DNA of 64,000 nt from Bryum argenteum. Lineage: Eukaryota > Streptophyta > Bryopsida > Bryales > Bryaceae. The stretch spans positions 9,025,495 through 9,089,494 of the forward strand of contig CM073328.1 in NCBI GenBank assembly GCA_037043015.1, read 5' to 3'. Both the position numbers and the translations under genes were made by a program. The notes beneath the pieces are model-generated. The model searched no databases. It was not told where the DNA came from and saw nothing but the letters and a program-made list of their open reading frames with translations. Below, piece by piece: positions 33,321 through 44,257 of the stretch (positions are counted from its first letter, which is position 1; every line of letters begins with the position of its first letter).

Positions 33321-34406
33321 GGCAAAGCACAAACGCTGCCCTAACCACACCAACCACTCAAATCTAGCTTCAAACACTCAAATCAGCCCTCTTGGAGTGT
33401 GCAACCACACTTGTGCACAAAACAATGCACAATAAGCCCCTCCAACACTCAAACAAGCAAGATCCACTTGCTCCCACTCAAATCAAATCACACTCAAGCT
33501 CTTTGACGTCCAAATCCTAGATCTAGGCTTCCTCCACACTCACAAGGTGTATATGCACCTCAAAGCACTCAAATCAGCCCTCAATGCCTCCAAATGAGCA
33601 CTTGTGCACTCCCTACACTAGATCAGCCCTCAATCTATGTCAAAGAAGCTTCTAGATCAACAAATCACTCAAACAAGCAAGATCCACTTGCTCCCACTCA
33701 AATTGGATCAAACTCAAGCTATTTGACCTCCAAATACTAGATCTAGATGTCTACTACACACACAAGGTGAATGTGCACCTCTAAGCACTCAAATCAGCCT
33801 ACAATGCTTCCAAATGAGCACTTGTGCACTCCCTACACTAGATCAGCCCTCAATCAATGTCAAATAAGCTTCATGAACCTCAAATCACTCAAATCTCAAC
33901 TTAGGAGCCTCAAGACACCTCTCTTGCACCACAAATGCTCAAATCAGCCCCTTGTGTGCACACATGCACCACAAATGCTCAAATCAGCCCCTTCATGTGT
34001 TAGAAACACTCTAACCAAAACAAGGGAAGCTCACAATCCTCCAATGCCTTCAAGAGACAATCCTCCAAAATGCCTTCTCCAGACCTCCAAACACCTCCAA
34101 AATGCTCCAATTGCCTCCAAATGCCTCGGATCACCTCCAAACACCTCCAAATGGCTCCAAACACCTCCAAGCTCCAAATGGTTGCAAGCACCTCCACCAC
34201 CTCCAAATGGCTCCAAACACCTCCAAATGCTCCAAATGGTTCCAAATGCCTCCTCATCACCTCCAAACACCTCCAAATGGTCCAAACACCTCCAAAGCTC
34301 CAAATGCACCTGGTTGCAAATCAGCCCTGAAGTGTGTGCAACACCTCCACCTCAAAAGCCTCCAAATGTATTCAAACTCAACCTCACTACAAATGGGCCC
34401 AAACCT
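33321..34406 (-). repeat. Copia family A leader (reverse complement) with CCTCCAAA minisatellite
   Basis: Leader of A3: AATCAGCCCT motifs, then ACCTCCAAATGGCTCCA units from about 34075 to 34310. The primer site near 34393 is altered (ATGGGCCCAAACC in place of GTGGGCCCATAACC). Confidence 0.7.
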
Positions 34407-34909
34407 ATTGAAGCTCAAATGGCTGAGAGAAATACAAACATCAAAGCAAACACATTCAAGCAATGAATGCTTGAATGAATCCATACTCCAAAGCCCTCCA
34501 AGTTTGCACCTACAATGCTCCAAAGGTCAAGCAAATGTTGCACACACTAAGGGCTGATGTGCACTCACTTGGAGCTTTGGAGGAGCCTTTCCAAGCCCAA
34601 AGGTGTTTTCAAACATTTCAAAGGTGTTTGGACTGATTTGAGGCATTTGGAGGCAATTGAGCATTTTGGAGGTCAATAGAGGTCTCTTGAAGGCATTACA
34701 AACATCAAAGCTTCCCTTGTCTTGGTTAGAGTGTTTCTAACACAAGAAGGTGCTGATTTTTGCATTGATGGCTATCAAATCCTTTTGTTGAGAGTGGTTT
34801 TGGGCTTAGGAGTGTTCTTTGTGATCTACTTGGTGCACTTGTGGAATTGAGGCTAATCTCCTTTAGGGTGCATGTGTCTCAAGGGGCTGATTTGAGCATT
34901 TGTGGTGCA
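34407..34909. other. Mosaic of family A LTR and leader pieces
   Basis: Starts as a minus-strand A LTR (TATTGAAGCTCAA) but is interrupted after a few bases and alternates LTR-like (AAGCAATGAATGCTTGAATG) and leader-like words in both orientations up to 34909. Not interpretable as one element. Confidence 0.55.
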
Positions 34910-35220
34910 TATTGAAGCTCAATAGAGGGTGAGAGAGAATACAAACATCAAAGCTTACACACAAGGTAGAGCAATGAATGCTTGAATGAGATGCATACTC
35001 ATTCCAAGCCCTTGCTTATATATCCATAGGTAGGCACATGGTGCTACAATCAATATGGGATAACCGAGAGGCTAAGGCCTCTCTCCTCTCTCTAAGGCTT
35101 TTAGGACCAGCCCTCTTCACACACCCTAGAGGACTAAGACCTAGCCTCTATTACTTACTCTAACGTACTCTAATAACTATTAGGTGCTCTTATAAACTAC
35201 GAGCAACCTAATCTCTAACA
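34910..35220 (-). repeat. Copia family A LTR (3' LTR of minus-strand element A4)
   Basis: TATTGAAGCTCAATAG ... ATCTCTAACA, 311 bp on the plus-strand reading, followed by ACTCTAACTTTACGAG, the degenerate complement of the polypurine tract. Confidence 0.85.
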
Positions 35221-37000
35221 ACTCTAACTTTACGAGTAGTTTTCTATTAGGTGCAATCCCATCTCCTTGTGCAACCACCTTGGTAAACGCCTTGGTCAAC
35301 ATATCACCCACTATGTCCTCCATTTTGGCAATCCCAGCTCTCCTCTCCATTCTCTAACTATCTTTGCGCATTTTGTCAACAAAGCCACCTCCCTATGTCC
35401 CCCATTGTTTTGTTACGTCAACTCCCTCTTGCTCCATCCTCTAACTATCTGCAAAGCATCACCAAACTCAAAGTATCATCAAAAACAAATAAGATTTTGT
35501 TTGGTCAACCTCAATAGATGGTGGAAGAATATGGTTTAACCACCACTCACCAAGTGACCTCCTCTCCCTTATTGGATACCATGGGCCTCGTGCACGCTGC
35601 CCCTCTTCAATCTTCCTCATGTGATTCAACCTCCACATCCTCCTCTTCCTTCTCTTTCGGCTCTTGCACTCCTTTAGGCTCTTCTCCAACTTAAGCCTCT
35701 TGTACAACGCACGCTGAAATTGGAGTTGCATCCACCCCAATCACCATAGTGTTTCCAAACTCCCACTTGGATGCATCTCCACATTCGCATCTCGACAAGT
35801 GGCCTCCTCCGCAATCACCACATCACGAGCCGCTGAATTTGATGTCCTATTCTTGATTTGCATGCCATTTACCATCCTTTCAAGGACCTTCAAATTCTTC
35901 ACATTCAAATGCCCAAGGCGCTATGGCGTAGCTCCAAAGGCGCTGATTGTGGCATTTGGTGTGCCACATTGGCATATATCATACATAGAGAAGGGCATTT
36001 GATACAAACTCCCTTCTCTTGGCAATCTAGCAATCACCTTCCTATTTGCAGCCCTCACAATGCATGCATTATCATCAAACTCCACCTTTAAGCCATTAAG
36101 AGCAAGCTTTGCTATGGATAACAAATTTCTCTTTAACTTTGGGATGTGGAGAACCTCCTTTATGTTGATTTTGTGCTTTACTCCCATCACCTTCACCTCC
36201 TCAACAATGGTGCCAACTCCGACCGCATGCACAATACTACCATCTCCCAAGCGCATTTCGTGGTGGTGATATTACCTCATATGTTTGAAATGCTGCCCTA
36301 TGAGGTGACATGTGCTTGGTGGCTCCCGAATCCATGATCCACTTGGCCATGGTGTTGTCATCTCCATCTCCATTTGCAAAGGCATGCTCTTCCCACATCT
36401 CCTCTTTGCTTGCAACAACGGCGCTTACAAACGCATACTCCTCCTCATTGTCTTTGTTTCTTGCAACATTGGCACTCTCCTTCTCTTTCATCTTGTCTTG
36501 GAAGCAATACCTTGCAATGTGGCCCGGTTTGCCACAATTGAAGCACGTCCTTGGCCCATTTTGCATCCTCCCTTTGTATTGAGCCGCCACCAAGGCTTCC
36601 TCACCACTTTGAGCACCCCTCTCCTTCCTCTTGGACACTTCATGCATCAACCTTGACACCACAAACTCCATCTTAAGGTCAGCAAGTTGCAAGGTCTCTA
36701 AAGCCGTTATCAAGTGCTCAAATGAAGATGGGAGACTATCAAGCAAGGTCATAAATATCCTCCTCCTTCATGGGCACATCCAAGCAAGCAAGTTGATCCG
36801 CAAGTGCCTTGATGTTGTTGATGTGCTCCAACAAGTCAGCCCCTTCTTCCATCTTGATTGTGAAGAACTTGCGCCTCAAGAAGAGGATGTTGGCCAAGCT
36901 TTTTGTCTCATGGATGTTGCAAAGTACCCTCCATGCTTCCGCTGGTCCTTTGCAACTCTTGATGTGAGCAAGTTGGGCATCCACCAAATTGAGCCCAATC
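35221..37000 (-). pseudogene. Copia A4 internal region: gag-knuckle-protease, integrase core and RT deleted
   Basis: From 36995 downward: gag (KSCKGPAEAWRVLCN), knuckle CFNCGKPGHIARYC, protease MDSGATKHMSPHRAAF, and the GAG-pre-integrase start. It then jumps, as in the copy at 44258-45253, to AARDVVIAEEATC-type linker text and the LGEWWLNHILPP segment near 35550. The RT is reduced to a tail of about 100 bases before the LTR. Several frameshifts. The 5' end is lost in the N gap. Confidence 0.8.
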
Positions 37001-37100
37001 NNNNNNNNNNNNNNNNNNNNNNNNNNNNNNNNNNNNNNNNNNNNNNNNNNNNNNNNNNNNNNNNNNNNNNNNNNNNNNNNNNNNNNNNNNNNNNNNNNNN
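37001..37100. other. Assembly gap of 100 N
   Basis: Exactly 100 undetermined bases, the size usually used for gaps of unknown length. Left of it is minus-strand family A gag; right of it is plus-strand family A pol. Confidence 0.99.
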
Positions 37101-39047
37101 TGATGTGTTTGGAGACCAAGAAGATCCTCAAGTGTCGTGATGTGGTGTTTGCGGAAGAGGCTACTTGTGGAGATGCAAATGTGGAGATGCATCCAAGTGG
37201 GAGTTTAGAGCCACCTACGGTGATTTTGGTGGATGCACCTCCAAATTTCAGCGCCCGTTCAAGAAGAAGAGCCCCAAGGTGTGCAAGGGCTAGAAGAAAT
37301 ACAAGAGGAGGAAGTGGTGGAAGAGAGGCAACCACGACATGAGGAGATTGGAGAGGGGCAGCGAAGATACCCAACAAGGGAGAGGAGGCCGCTTGGTGAG
37401 TGGTGGTTGAATCACATTCTTCCACCACCTAGTGAGGTAGAACATGCAAATGTTGCTTGTTTTGATGATCCTTTGAATGTGGGTGATGCTTTGCAAAGTG
37501 CGGATGCAATCAAGTGGGAGTTGGCCATGCAAGAGGAGTATGCATTTCTAATGGCCAATGGCACGTGGGAATTGGCCCCATTGCCAAAGGGCCGCAAAAG
37601 TGTTGGTTGTAAGTGGGTGTTTAGGACCAAGAGGGATGCACAAGGCAACGTGGTGCGCTACAAGGCACGTTTGGTGGCAAGGGGCTTCTCTCAAGTGGAG
37701 GGTGTTGATTTCCATGAGACCTTTGCGTCAGTGGCCAAGTTTACCACCATTCGATGCATGTTGGCGATTGGGGCAGCCATGGACATGGAGATTCACCAAA
37801 TGGATGTTAAGACGGCGTTCTTGAATGGTGAATTGGAGGAGGATATCTACATGGACCAGCCCCTTGGTTTTGTCAAGGAGGGCACCAAACACCTCGTTTG
37901 CAAGCTCAAGAAATCGTTGTATGGGCTAAAGCAATCACCAAGGGCGTGGTACCAAAGGATTGACATGTTTTTCACAAAAGAAGGCTTTTCTAGAAGCCAT
38001 GCGGATCACTCCTTGTATGTGAAGCAAACAAGAGAGTCGTTGTGGATTGTGATCATCTATGTAGATGATTTGATTATCTTGGCTAGTGATGATGCGGTTT
38101 TGAAGTGGTTGAAGGCCAAACTTGAGGAGGAGTTTGAAATGAGTGATCTTGGGCCTTTGGAGTTTTGCCTGGGTGTTGCGTTTGAGAGGAATCGCAGCGC
38201 ACGCACCATCACCATGAGCCAAAGCAAGTACATTAAAGAGGTGCTAAAGCGGTTCAAGATGGAGGAGTGCAAGCCTATTGGAACTCCTCTTGATGTGAAG
38301 GGGTCGTTGTTGAAGCTTTCGGATGAGGAGTTCAAGGAGGTTGAAGAAGAGATGAAGGCCATTCCATACAAGGCGGTGGTGGGGTCGTTGATGTATGCAA
38401 TGGTGGCCACAAGGGCTGACCTTGCATTTCCGGTAAGCATGGTGAGCCAATTCATGGCAAAGGCTGGTCCTCAACATTGGATGGCGGTAAAACGCATCTT
38501 GAGGTACTTAAAAGGCACCATTGACTACAAATTGTGCCTTGGCGGTAAGGACATTGATTGAGAGGATCTCACGATGCGGATTGGGCGGGTGATGTGAATG
38601 AGCGCCCGGTCCACTCACGGGGTATGTGTTCTTTGTAGGAGATGGTGCAATCTCGTGGAATTGCAAGAGGCAACCCACGATAGCGGTGTCTACTACGGAG
38701 GCGGAGTACATGGCAACAAGCCATTGCTTGAAGGAGGCACTCTGGCTGCGGCAACTATTGGAGGATGTTGGGTTGGTGCAAAAGGGAGCCACGAGGATCA
38801 TGTGCGACAACCAAGGGTGTATTGCACTTGCCAAGGACCCCAAGCACCACTCACGCGTCTGAAGCATTGATGATGCGCAACACCACTTCATTGGAGAGAA
38901 GTTGGAGGATGGAGAGGTGAGCTTGTGGTATTGTCCAACGGAGGAGATGGTGGCTGATGTGTTGACCAAGGCGCTTGCTAAGGTGAGGCACGAGAAGCTA
39001 ACAAAGGCGATGCGATTGCGAGGTGGTAACTACTCGCAAAGTGGGAG
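37101..39047 (+). pseudogene. Copia A5 pol: integrase tail, reverse transcriptase, RNase H
   Basis: After the end of integrase (KKILKCRDVVFAEEATC), the frame 37233-38561 (442 codons) holds a full copia reverse transcriptase: WVFRTKRDAQGNVVRYKARL, QMDVKTAFLNGELEE, SLYGLKQSPRAWY and the catalytic YVDD near residue 276. A stop at 38559-38561 with a frameshift separates it from RNase H (TTEAEYMATSHC, CDNQGCIALAKDPKHHS; 38626-38862) and the VADVLTKAL tail. This is the only family A RT in the window, so the copy is inactive although most RT motifs are intact. Confidence 0.85.
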
Positions 39048-39356
39048 TGTTGAAGATTAGATTGCTCGTAGTTATAGGAGCATCTAATAGTTATTAGAGT
39101 GTATTTATGTGAGGTATAGAGGCTAGGTCTTAGTCCTCTAGAGTGTGTGAAGAGGGCTGGTCCTAAGAGCCTTAGAGAGTGGAGAGAGGCCTTAGCCTCT
39201 CGGTTATCCCATATTGATTGTAGCACCATGTGCCTACCTATGGATATATAAGCAAGGGTTTGGAATGAGTATGTATCTCATTCAAGCATTCATTGCTCTA
39301 CTTCTTGTAAGCTTTGATTGTTTGTATTCCTTCTCTCTCTCTATTGAGCTTCAATA
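39048..39356 (+). repeat. Copia family A 3' LTR (element A5)
   Basis: Preceded by the polypurine tract GCAAAGTGGGAG. Starts TGTTGAAGATTAGA and ends GCTTCAATA; 309 bp. The pol frame runs through the tract (SQSGSVED) and stops within the LTR. Confidence 0.85.
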
Positions 39357-39596
39357 CGAAGCACCGAAGCAGCCAAGCGCAACCCTTGCCACGACAGAGG
39401 ATTCGGTCGGGGTTATGGGCGTGACGGCTACTCTTGTGGGCGTGAGGGACAACACTATGACTCAAGCCGCCACGACATGTACTATTACAACCACCACCGC
39501 GACTACTACAGGTACGAAAATGATATCTACCAAGAGACAAGACTCTCGAAGATTAGAGGAGGAAACCGTCAACACTCGACCAGCGTAGTTGGATGA
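39357..39596 (+). pseudogene. Arg/Gly/Tyr-rich coding fragment
   Basis: In the frame ending TGA at 39594-39596 the sequence reads RGFGRGYGRDGYSCGREG, then a Tyr/His/Arg-rich stretch (YYYNHHRDYYRYENDIYQE). Its low-complexity RGY composition resembles tails of RNA-binding or Gag proteins. It has no start because it abuts the LTR. Function unknown. Confidence 0.35.
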
Positions 39597-40680
39597 ACCA
39601 ATCTTCCAACCCACACGATTATCTTATTGCAGTGTCCTTACTTTTGTTTTATTCTTAGTGTCATTTTGTATGTGGACGTGTTTTACTATCTAAGTCAGTC
39701 TAATCAGTCGGAGGGGTCCGGACCCACCCAAAATGTATGTTATGAGTGTGAGTCTTCTTGTATGTGCGGATCCTGGTTGAATTGTGATAACCTCACAAGC
39801 CGGAAGGCAGTCCTTTAAGTTCCGCGAGGGCAGGGCAACAAGAGTATTGCCCGGGGTTTTCCCCTTCCGATGTGATAGAGCAATGTTTGCTCCTAGCCCA
39901 CTCTCGGAGTCTGATCAGCTACCGAGACTGAGAGCTAATGGGATCCACTTTTCCATCGCGTATGGAAATGATGAAGAGGTTCTTGAGCATTGGTGAGGGT
40001 AGTGACGCCTTGCCACCGCACAGCGGCAGCCAGACCTAAGCGTTGCATGATGCAAGCTAGCCCCACTTGCAAAAGTGAGGAAGAGGCTGGGATATAAAGA
40101 CATGAATGTCTCCCACGCCTATCCCTGTAAGGGGTGCCCATGCCTTCTTTTCTGGCCGCCGGCTCTATTAAAGCTAACCTTGGGCATTACTGGTTGTGGC
40201 ACCGTTGGAACTGTAATTGGCACTACCTACTGACACTAACTGTTGGCACTATCTACTGGAACTAGACTTTTCTCCACGATGTACCTACTAACTATACACT
40301 TTGAATTGGAAGTGTTGGGGGCACTTTTTAGTGTCTTGGATTACAGATTAATTGTTATCCAGATGAGAGCAAACTAGGAGTCATATGTCAGGAAGTTACA
40401 GAAGAATTTCAACATGGCGGACACCATCATGATTTCAACATCAATGATCGGGAGAAGCAAGACCGGGGAGGATCCATACCGTCCGTGCGAGGAGGAGGAG
40501 GAAGAAGTTGATAGACCTAAATACCTCGCAGCAGACCTTGTGGAGATGCAGCATGTAGCAGTTACGAAGATCGAATCCTCCAAGAACGTGTCACGGACAT
40601 GCCATACAGGGTATTATCCACACCCCATGAGTTTACCGTGATCAGCCCTACTTCTCAAAGATTTCCTAGTTTCCGTATAT
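39597..40680. other. Unassigned sequence, probably an LTR-element remnant
   Basis: No recognised coding content. A plus frame at 40414-40641 (acidic EEEEEEVDRPKYLAADLVEM) is short and untested. TGTTGGGGGCAC at 40313 could be an LTR start, but no target duplication supports the boundary. Confidence 0.35.
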
Positions 40681-40696
40681 TTTGCAAGTTCAAGTT

Positions 40697-40993
40697 TTCT
40701 GGAAGGTTCTAGAACCTTCCACTAGTTTCCGAAAGCTTCTTCAAGCTTCCGTATAGCTCTAGTAGTTTCCGGAAGCTTCCACAAGCTTCCAGATAGTTCT
40801 AGTAGTTTCCGGAAGTTTCTCTAAGCTTCCGGAAGGTTCCATAAGGATCCAATTGTTTCCGGAAGGTTCCATAAACTTCCGGAAGGTTCCGCTTGACCTT
40901 CCTAGATTCCGGAAGCTCCCACGAGTCTCCGGAAAGTTCCATAGGAGCTTCTAGGACCTTACTCCGGAAGTTTCTTCTAGCCTAGTATATATA
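40697..40993 (+). promoter_or_regulatory. Heat-shock-element array upstream of a TATA box
   Basis: A perfect five-unit element at 40697-40719 alternates TTC and GAA at 5-base steps. At least five further three-unit matches (TTCCGGAAGCTTC, TTCCGGAAGTTTC, several TTCCGGAAGGTTC) follow up to about 40960. TATATATA lies at 40986-40993 and is followed by a CT-rich leader-like segment. Alternating nTTCn/nGAAn units are the known binding site of heat-shock transcription factors. The neighbouring copia tail suggests an LTR promoter, comparable to heat-activated plant copia elements such as ONSEN; its ownership is inference. Confidence 0.65.
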
Positions 40994-41189
40994 GAGAGTT
41001 GAAGGTCGTTGTTCTTCACTCTCTTCAACACCAGTTGTACATACTCTTCCAGTCATCAATACTACTCTCTGTTCTCTTACTTTGAGTGTCGTTCTGAGTC
41101 TTGTGTGAGGAATCCCCTCACTTCTAGTTTATCTTGGTCTCCTTTTGGAGTCTCCCCTCAATCTTGTCTTTGATCCTGCCTTGGAGTTG

Positions 41190-41299
41190 CTGTCCGCAAC
41201 AGAACGTTGCAGACATGTTAACCAAAGCGCTGCTGCCGTTCAAGCACCATGAACTTGTTCAAGCCGTTGGCATGCGTTCGCTCCAAGACTTGTAAAGGA
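41190..41299 (+). pseudogene. Copia family C pol C-terminus
   Basis: The frame reads CPQQNVADMLTKALLPFKHH, then GMRSLQDL and a stop (TAA) near 41295. This is the conserved end of a copia RNase H region (VADxLTKAL). It is followed by about 90 bases, a GAGGAGGAG polypurine tract and an LTR. Upstream the pol sequence is replaced by the heat-shock promoter region. Confidence 0.75.
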
Positions 41300-41386
41300 C
41301 ACACTCTTTTCTATCCTCGAACTTTTCCCACAGGGTTTTTATTCAAGGCATAGTTTTTAACGAGGTGTTCCTTAGTCGAGGAGGAG

Positions 41387-41657
41387 TGTTGTGATAAGCG
41401 ACTGGCGGAACTCCTCGTAGAGATAGAGGACCACCGGAACTCCCGAGAGTTATTAGAGTAGAACAGTTAGCTGGGAGTTAGCCACCTACTACAACTGCGG
41501 TTAACTGCAGTTAACTGCAGTTGACTCCGAGTGCCGTTAAGGCGCCACCTGTTTCACCAACCCCCAGATCATATAAAGCACGAGGCTCTCAAGGCCTCAC
41601 TCACTTTTTTGCTCATTCTTGTTTTGTTCTTCTCTCTCTCTTTCGATACTCTCAACA
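41387..41657 (+). repeat. Copia family C LTR
   Basis: Starts TGTTGTGATAAGCG directly after GAGGAGGAG and ends ACTCTCAACA, about 271 bp with TGTTG/CAACA ends. It holds three tandem TTAACTGCAG units (about 41502-41524) and CATATAAAGC near 41570, a likely TATA box. Confidence 0.7.
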
Positions 41658-41843
41658 AAAGTCACAAAATACAAGCAACCACCCATGGAAATGGTCTTGA
41701 ATGGACCACACACATCCGAATGAATCAACTCCAATGGCTTGCTTGCACGCTGCTGACCTCCCTCACTTGGAAATGGAGTCCTTGAAAGCTAGCCTTCAAT
41801 GCAACCCTCACAAACCGCTGAATTTGATGGACCATCCTTGATT
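41658..41843 (-). pseudogene. Copia integrase N-terminal fragment
   Basis: The minus strand shows CEGCIEGK-like zinc-finger text and HSDVCGPFKT (first catalytic Asp of the integrase core) spread over frameshifts. It is the sequence into which or beside which the B2 LTR lies. Confidence 0.6.
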
Positions 41844-42089
41844 TATTGAGATTGAAGGGAAAAACTTTACTCAGATGGTATTGGATAACATCAGCCAAGC
41901 ATGGGCTGAACATAAGTAGGAGGAAGCCTCTCCTAGTGCTCACCTAACCATGTGGTATAACTAAACACTATGGGCTGCCTTTGACTACAAGCAACACTTA
42001 AAGGAGTCTAAGAACTAACTAAGTGTGTAGTTCTACTCGTAACGCTCCATGTACACTAATTTCTCCATTAGGTACATGTTTCCTCAACA
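41844..42089 (-). repeat. Copia family B LTR (3' LTR of minus-strand element B2)
   Basis: TATTGAGATTGAAGGG ... TTTCCTCAACA on the plus strand, 246 bp, followed by CTCCCACTTTGTGAG (polypurine complement) on the pol side. Confidence 0.85.
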
Positions 42090-42854
42090 CTCCCACTTTG
42101 TGAGTGGGCAAAGGCACAAAGGCCCATCTTCTCAATCAAGGCCAAGTGTTGTGGCTTTCCAAGCGCCTTGGTTAGCACATCAACAACCATAGCTTTGGTA
42201 GGCACATACTTGAGCTCAATCACTTGATCCTCCACTTGCTCACGAATAAAATGATGTTGCACATCAATATGCTTGGTTCGTGAGTGGTGTGTAGGATTCT
42301 TGGCTAAGGCAATAGCTCCTTGGTTGTCACACAAAACTTGTGTGCCGCCTTGTTGAACAAAGCCAACATCAGCCAAGAGTTGCCTCAACCAAATGGCTTC
42401 CTTGGTACATTGGCTCATGGCCATGTATTCAGCCTCCGTTGTAGAGAGTGCTATGGTGGGCTGCCTTTTGGAAGTCCATGAAATGGCACCCACTCCAAGC
42501 ATAAAAACGTAACCGGTTGTGGATCTCCTATCGCCTTCATCACCGGCCCAATCTGCATCACAATAACCACATAGCAACAAATTTGCACCTCCAAGTTGCA
42601 ACTCTAGCTTGAGTGTTCCTTGGAGGTACCTCATGACCCTCTTCACCGCTGCCCAATGCATTGGGCCATACTTGGACATGTGTTGACTCACAACACTCAC
42701 AGGAAAGGCCAAATCAGGCCTTGTAGCCACCATGGCATACATTAGGCACCCAACCGCAGCGTTGTATGGCACACTTGCCATTTCAGCCTTCACCTCTTCA
42801 AAATCAGCCTCCGTGAGCTTGGGCAACTTCACATGAGTGTCAAGTGGTGTACCT
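42068..42854 (-). CDS. Copia B2 RT end and RNase H, interrupted by A6
   Basis: An open frame of 254 codons: end of reverse transcriptase (MYAMVATRPDLAFPVSVVSQ), RNase H with DADWAGDEGDRRSTTGYV, TTEAEYMAMSQC and CDNQGAIALAKNPTHHS, and the tail VVDVLTKALGKPQHL. The frame runs through the polypurine tract into the LTR. At 42854 it is cut by the A6 insertion; the next 60 or so bases of RT are found at 46097-46160 on the other side. Apart from the insertion this part is undamaged. Confidence 0.85.
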
Positions 42855-43165
42855 TGTTAGAGATTAGGTTGCTCGTAGTTTAAAAGAGCAACTAATAGGT
42901 TTTAGAGTATGTTAGAGTAAGTAATAGAGGCTAGGTCTTAGTCCTCTAGGGTGTTTGAAGAGGGCTAGTCCTAAAAGCCTTAGAGAGACAAGAGAGGACT
43001 TAGCCTCTCGGTTATCCCATATTGTTTGTAGCACCATGTGCCTACCTATGGATACATAAGCAAGGGCTTGGAATGAGTATGTATCTCATTCAAGCATTCA
43101 TTGCTCTACCTTGTGTGTAAGCTTTGATGTTTGTATTCTCTCTCACCCTCTATTGAGCTTCAATA
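42855..43165 (+). repeat. A6 5' LTR
   Basis: TGTTAGAGATTAGG ... GCTTCAATA. The boundary is fixed by the target duplication, showing that the LTR really ends in TA, not the usual CA. Confidence 0.9.
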
Positions 43166-44257
43166 GGTTATGGGCCCACTACTCTTGTGGTGAGGTTGAG
43201 TTTGAATACATTTGGAGGCTTGGAGAGGTCAAGGAGGTGTTGCACACACTTAGAGGGCTGATTTGGACTCCTTGGAGCTTTGGAGGAGCATTTGGAGCCA
43301 TTTGGAGGTGTTTGCAACCATTTGGAGGTGTTTGGAGGTGATTTGAGGCATTTGGAGGCAATTGGAGCATTTTGGAGGTGTTTGGAGGTCTCTTGAAGGC
43401 ATTGGAGGATTGTGAGCTTCCCTTGTCTTGGTTAGAGTGTTTCTAACACAAGAAGGTGCTGATTTGCATTGATGGCTATCAAATCCTTTTGTTGAGAGTG
43501 GTTTTGAGCTTAGGAGTGTTCTTTGTGATCTACTTGAGTGCACTTGCGGAATTGAGGGCTAAATCTAGCTTTTAGGGTGCATGTGTGCACACAAGGGGCT
43601 GATTTGAGCATTTGTGGTGCAAGAGAGGTGTCTTGAGGCTCCTAAGTTGAGATTTGAGTGATTTGAGGTTCATGATGCTTATTTGACATTGATTGAGGGC
43701 TAATCTAGTGTAGGGATTGCACAAGTGCGCATTTGGAAGCATTGTGGGCTGATTTGAGTGCTTAGAGGTGCAAATTGACCTTGTGTGTGTAGTAGACATC
43801 TATATCTAGTATTTGGAGGTCAAATAGCTTGAGTTTGATCCAATTTGAGAGGGAGCAAGTGAATCTTGCTTGTTTTAGTGTAGGAGCAAGTGGATCTTGC
43901 TTGTTTGAGTAATTTGTTGATCTAGAAGCTTCTTTGACATAGATTGAGGGCTGATCTAGTGTAGGGAGTGCACAAGTGCTCATTTGGAGGCATTGAGGGC
44001 TGATTTGAGTGCTTTGAGGTGCATATACACCTTGTGGGTGTGGGGGAAGCCTAGATCTAGCATTTGGAGGTCAAAGAGCTTGAGTGTGATCTGATTTGAG
44101 TGGGAGCAAGTGGATTTTGCTTTTTTGAGTGTTGGAGTGGCTTATTGTGCATTGTTGTGTGCACAAGTGTGTTTGCACACTCCTAAGGGGCTGATTTGAG
44201 TGTTTAGGTGGTAGATTTGGGTTGTTGGTGTTGTAAGGGCAGCGCTTGTGTTTAGCC
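43166..44257 (+). repeat. A6 leader with half-tRNA primer site
   Basis: The primer site is at 43166-43179. A short minisatellite (TTTGGAGGTG units, about 43280-43390) and GGGCTGATTTGAG motifs follow. The array is shorter than in A2. Confidence 0.75.

Noticed and set aside
40313-41201. A solo LTR with TGTTG/CAACA ends around the heat-shock array
   Set aside because: Flanks GGAAG and GAACG do not match, and the proposed right end falls inside copia pol coding text (CPQQNVADM), so the boundary is not supported.
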